NCBI GenBank assembly: GCA_964516635.1
Contig: CAZEZY010000136.1
Span: 1 to 6,195 of the forward strand
DNA from: CAZEZY01 sp964516635
Lineage (GTDB): Bacteria > Pseudomonadota > Gammaproteobacteria > Burkholderiales > Burkholderiaceae_C
Length of the DNA stretch: 6,195 bases
Direction of reading: 5' to 3'
Part shown: positions 5,586 through 6,195 of the stretch, piece after piece
Layout: each line of letters begins with the position of its first letter
Position numbering within the stretch: the first letter of the stretch is position 1
Made by a program: the position numbers and the translations under genes
The notes under the pieces: generated by a model
Databases searched by the model: none
What the model was told of the DNA's origin: nothing
Seen by the model: the letters and a program-made list of their open reading frames with translations, nothing else

Positions 5586-6195
5586 ATGAAAATTGCAGTT
5601 CTTCCCGGTGACGGCATCGGTACGGAAATCGTGACCGAGGCAGTCAAGGTCCTTCAGGCTCTGGATCTGAAATTCGAGATGGAGCAGGCTCTGGTCGGCG
5701 GCGCCGCCTATGATGCCCACGGACATCCCCTACCCGAATCCACCCTGAAGCTGGCCATGGCCAGCGATGCGGTGCTGTTCGGTGCGGTGGGCGACTGGAA
5801 GTACGACAAGCTCGACCGCCCGCTGCGCCCGGAACAGGCCATCCTGGGCCTGCGCAAACACATGGGGCTGTTCGCCAACTTCCGTCCAGCCATCTGTTAC
5901 GAGCAGTTGGTGGGTGCTTCCAGCCTCAAGCCCGAACTCATCGCCGGTCTGGACATCCTCATCATCCGCGAACTGACCGGTGACATCTACTTTGGCCAGC
6001 CGCGCGGTCGCCGCGTGGCCACCGACGGCCACTTCCCTGGTACGGAAGAAGCATTCGACACGATGCGCTACAGCAAGCCCGAAATCGAGCGGATTGCCCA
6101 TGTGGCCTTCCAGGCCGCACGCAAGCGCCACAAGAAGGTGACCAGCGTGGACAAGGCCAACGTGCTGGAAACCTTCCAGTTCTGGAAAGACGTGG
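5586..6195 (+). CDS. leuB: 3-isopropylmalate dehydrogenase LeuB, N-terminal part (3' truncated)
   Basis: LeuB oxidises and decarboxylates 3-isopropylmalate with NAD+ and Mg2+ to the direct precursor of leucine. The frame runs open from ATG 5586 to the window edge: 203 complete codons plus one base, out of about 355 for the family. The N-terminus MKIAVLPGDGIGTEIV is diagnostic. Residues matching the known active site are R90 (LGLRKHMGLF), R100 (ANFRP), R128 and Y135 (IIRELTGDIYFG), and K190 (VDKANVLE). The Mg2+-binding aspartates that would follow K190 are beyond the edge. The GDWKYDKLDRPLRPEQ stretch is typical of proteobacterial LeuB rather than tartrate or isocitrate dehydrogenases of the same superfamily. 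No in-frame ATG, GTG or TTG lies between the leuD stop and 5586, so the start is firm, although no Shine-Dalgarno sequence is visible. Confidence 0.96.
   Translation, partial: MKIAVLPGDGIGTEIVTEAVKVLQALDLKFEMEQALVGGAAYDAHGHPLPESTLKLAMASDAVLFGAVGDWKYDKLDRPLRPEQAILGLRKHMGLFANFRPAICYEQLVGASSLKPELIAGLDILIIRELTGDIYFGQPRGRRVATDGHFPGTEEAFDTMRYSKPEIERIAHVAFQAARKRHKKVTSVDKANVLETFQFWKDV

Noticed and set aside
4880..5647. 255-codon open frame on the minus strand opposite leuD
   Set aside because: Shadow of leuD running into both neighbours; no motif. The + strand gene is certain.
1..6195. Search for mobile elements, CRISPR repeats, tRNA/rRNA genes, phage or defence genes
   Set aside because: No regularly spaced repeats, terminal inverted repeats, transposase motifs or tRNA-like folds were seen by eye. 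All sequence except short spacers is accounted for by seven housekeeping genes.

Overview
The window is a contiguous piece of bacterial housekeeping chromosome with every gene on the + strand. It carries the end of a succinate dehydrogenase operon running into citrate synthase, then the start of a leucine biosynthesis operon. The order is sdhA (5' end outside the window) - sdhB - sdhE - gltA - [tandem hairpins / terminator] - leuC - leuD - leuB (3' end outside the window). High GC content with GC-rich third positions, the sdhAB-sdhE-gltA linkage, and protein details such as the GltA, LeuD and LeuB N-termini suggest a betaproteobacterium, most likely order Burkholderiales and perhaps Comamonadaceae. 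That placement comes from remembered family sequences, not a search.

Region 1-3299 (TCA cycle). The C-terminal two thirds or so of the flavoprotein SdhA is followed after 25 bases by the iron-sulfur subunit SdhB, after 19 bases by the flavinylation factor SdhE, and after 25 bases by a hexameric-type citrate synthase GltA. The short gaps and lack of internal terminators suggest one transcript, probably beginning upstream with the membrane-anchor genes sdhC and sdhD. The products are the matrix-facing half of complex II, the factor that attaches FAD to it, and the enzyme that feeds acetyl-CoA into the cycle. A run of 10 N (311-320) interrupts sdhA next to its substrate-binding arginine. Family comparison suggests the real gap is 13 bases rather than 10.

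Region 3300-3470 (transcription boundary). Two perfect hairpins stand one base apart (8-bp and 11-bp stems). The second looks like an intrinsic terminator. After it come a weak candidate promoter and a short leader for leuC.

Region 3471-6195 (leucine synthesis). leuC and leuD encode the two subunits of isopropylmalate isomerase, and leuB encodes 3-isopropylmalate dehydrogenase. leuD follows leuC closely, with its ribosome binding site lying over the leuC stop. leuB follows after 28 bases but has no recognisable Shine-Dalgarno sequence. leuA is not in the window, and there is no leucine-rich leader peptide ahead of leuC.

I looked on both strands for mobile elements, CRISPR arrays, RNA genes, defence or toxin genes and unexplained coding regions and found none. 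The long minus-strand open frames are mirror images of GC-rich genes. I see no undescribed system here. The points worth a second look are small: the mis-sized gap, the tandem hairpins, and the unusual translation starts of leuB, leuC and sdhE.
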